Position numbers and translations under genes: made by a program. A stretch of 20,837 nucleotides of DNA from Ophiothrix spiculata (Eukaryota; Echinodermata; Ophiuroidea; Amphilepidida; Ophiotrichidae), in the NCBI GenBank assembly GCA_000969725.1, contig JXSR01S017758.1; one strand, 5' to 3'. Positions 20,362 through 20,837 of the stretch are shown here, one piece after another. Under the pieces are notes generated by a model, which was given only the letters and a program-made list of their open reading frames with translations, did no database searches and was not told the origin of the DNA. Positions within the stretch are counted from its first letter, which is position 1, and the number at the start of each line of letters is the position of its first letter.

Positions 20362-20787
20362 TGTAAATTCCAATACATCGGCGGGATCAATGAAGATGTA
20401 CTGAATAGTAATTAGTTTCATAACTCCTTAAAAAGTTTAGGTTGTTCATTGGTTAATTTTATCAATCTATAAACAGTTTCTTATCATTCATTCTGGTTTT
20501 AACACAACCTTGATTTTTTTAATCTATGTAAGAATGATATAAAACACTGTTTAAAATTTAAATTAAGGTTATATTTATGGGATGAACAACATGGTGGTCC
20601 GATTTTTTGTTCTTAAAGTTACCAAACTTGTGTGCACATGAAGCTAGAATAATCCACTTCGTTGATAACATTTCAGACAGTTCCGAAATAATTAAAGTCT
20701 CAGCGACCAATTTTAAGAATCAGATGCGTAAATTGAAGACAATTTGTTATGGTTGCAATGTCGCACAGTTGCAAATCTCGTACATAA

Positions 20788-20837
20788 CATTGGACACTTG
20801 ATTTGCACATACCCTAGAATTATTAAACTTAGCATTT
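20788..20837. other. Unique flank after duplication copy B
   Basis: The short remaining tail does not match the sequence after copy A. Nothing is recognisable in it. Confidence 0.6.

Larger units (their letters stand above)
18300..20787. repeat. Segmental duplication, copy B (direct repeat of 1-2400)
   Basis: The second copy of the terminal segment, collinear with 1-2400, beginning at TGATTTTATTTCT after CTGGTCTT and ending after TCGTACATAA, where the two copies diverge abruptly (CATTGGACAC here, ATTTATAAAT in copy A). Its longer ORFs (18419-18808 minus; 19543-19881 plus) are broken in copy A by frame-changing indels and show no recognised domain, so I do not call them genes. It carries the better-preserved GCNT-like remnant and the longer MITE. 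Confidence 0.93.

Noticed and set aside
1-20787. LTR retrotransposon bounded by the two direct repeats
   Set aside because: No gag/pol, primer binding site or polypurine tract is visible between them, and the interval holds a K2P exon and several unrelated elements.

Overview
This window looks like AT-rich intergenic and intronic DNA from an animal nuclear genome, most likely a marine invertebrate. The reasons are a spliced gene of an animal ion-channel family, intron borders with GT/AG signals, long non-coding stretches and many short non-autonomous DNA transposons. I cannot name the species from sequence alone. I see no bacterial operons, CRISPR arrays, rRNA or tRNA genes.

The only coding sequence I call with confidence is the last exon of a two-pore-domain potassium (K2P) channel on the minus strand (3226-4001). 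It begins inside the first-pore GYG codon and runs through TM2, a long acidic cytoplasmic loop, TM3, the second pore (TTIGFGD), TM4 and a short tail. Its upstream exons (first pore helix, TM1, N-terminus) should lie to the right on the minus strand. I could not find them, so the intron is probably very long or the exons lie outside the window.

The ends of the window are a direct duplication: 1-2400 and 18300-20787 are the same ~2.4-2.5 kb segment in the same orientation, starting points 18.3 kb apart. Each copy carries a short plus-strand remnant resembling a core-2/I-branching beta-1,6-N-acetylglucosaminyltransferase (GCNT family) and a MITE with TGTGACCCGTCATATCGAA ends. Copy A has a stop codon in the GCNT-like remnant.

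Between these ends the DNA is mostly mobile-element debris. It includes a foldback element of four repeat units (2655-2810), a 2.3 kb element with ~220 bp terminal inverted repeats and no ORF (4906-7220), a nested snapback palindrome (8571-8833), a G/C-skewed repeat with a C16 tract (10890-11345), a 508 bp hAT-like MITE with a perfect 8 bp target duplication and a seven-fold internal motif (13504-14011), a ~120 bp tandem duplication (14225-14412), a GATCC-rich repeat cluster (16436-16995), and a second TA-flanked MITE (17999-18256) related to the one in the duplicated segment.

I found no previously undescribed multi-gene system. The most interesting points are the channel's loop architecture, the flanking duplication with frame-preserving indels in its GCNT-like remnant, and the complex inverted-repeat elements.
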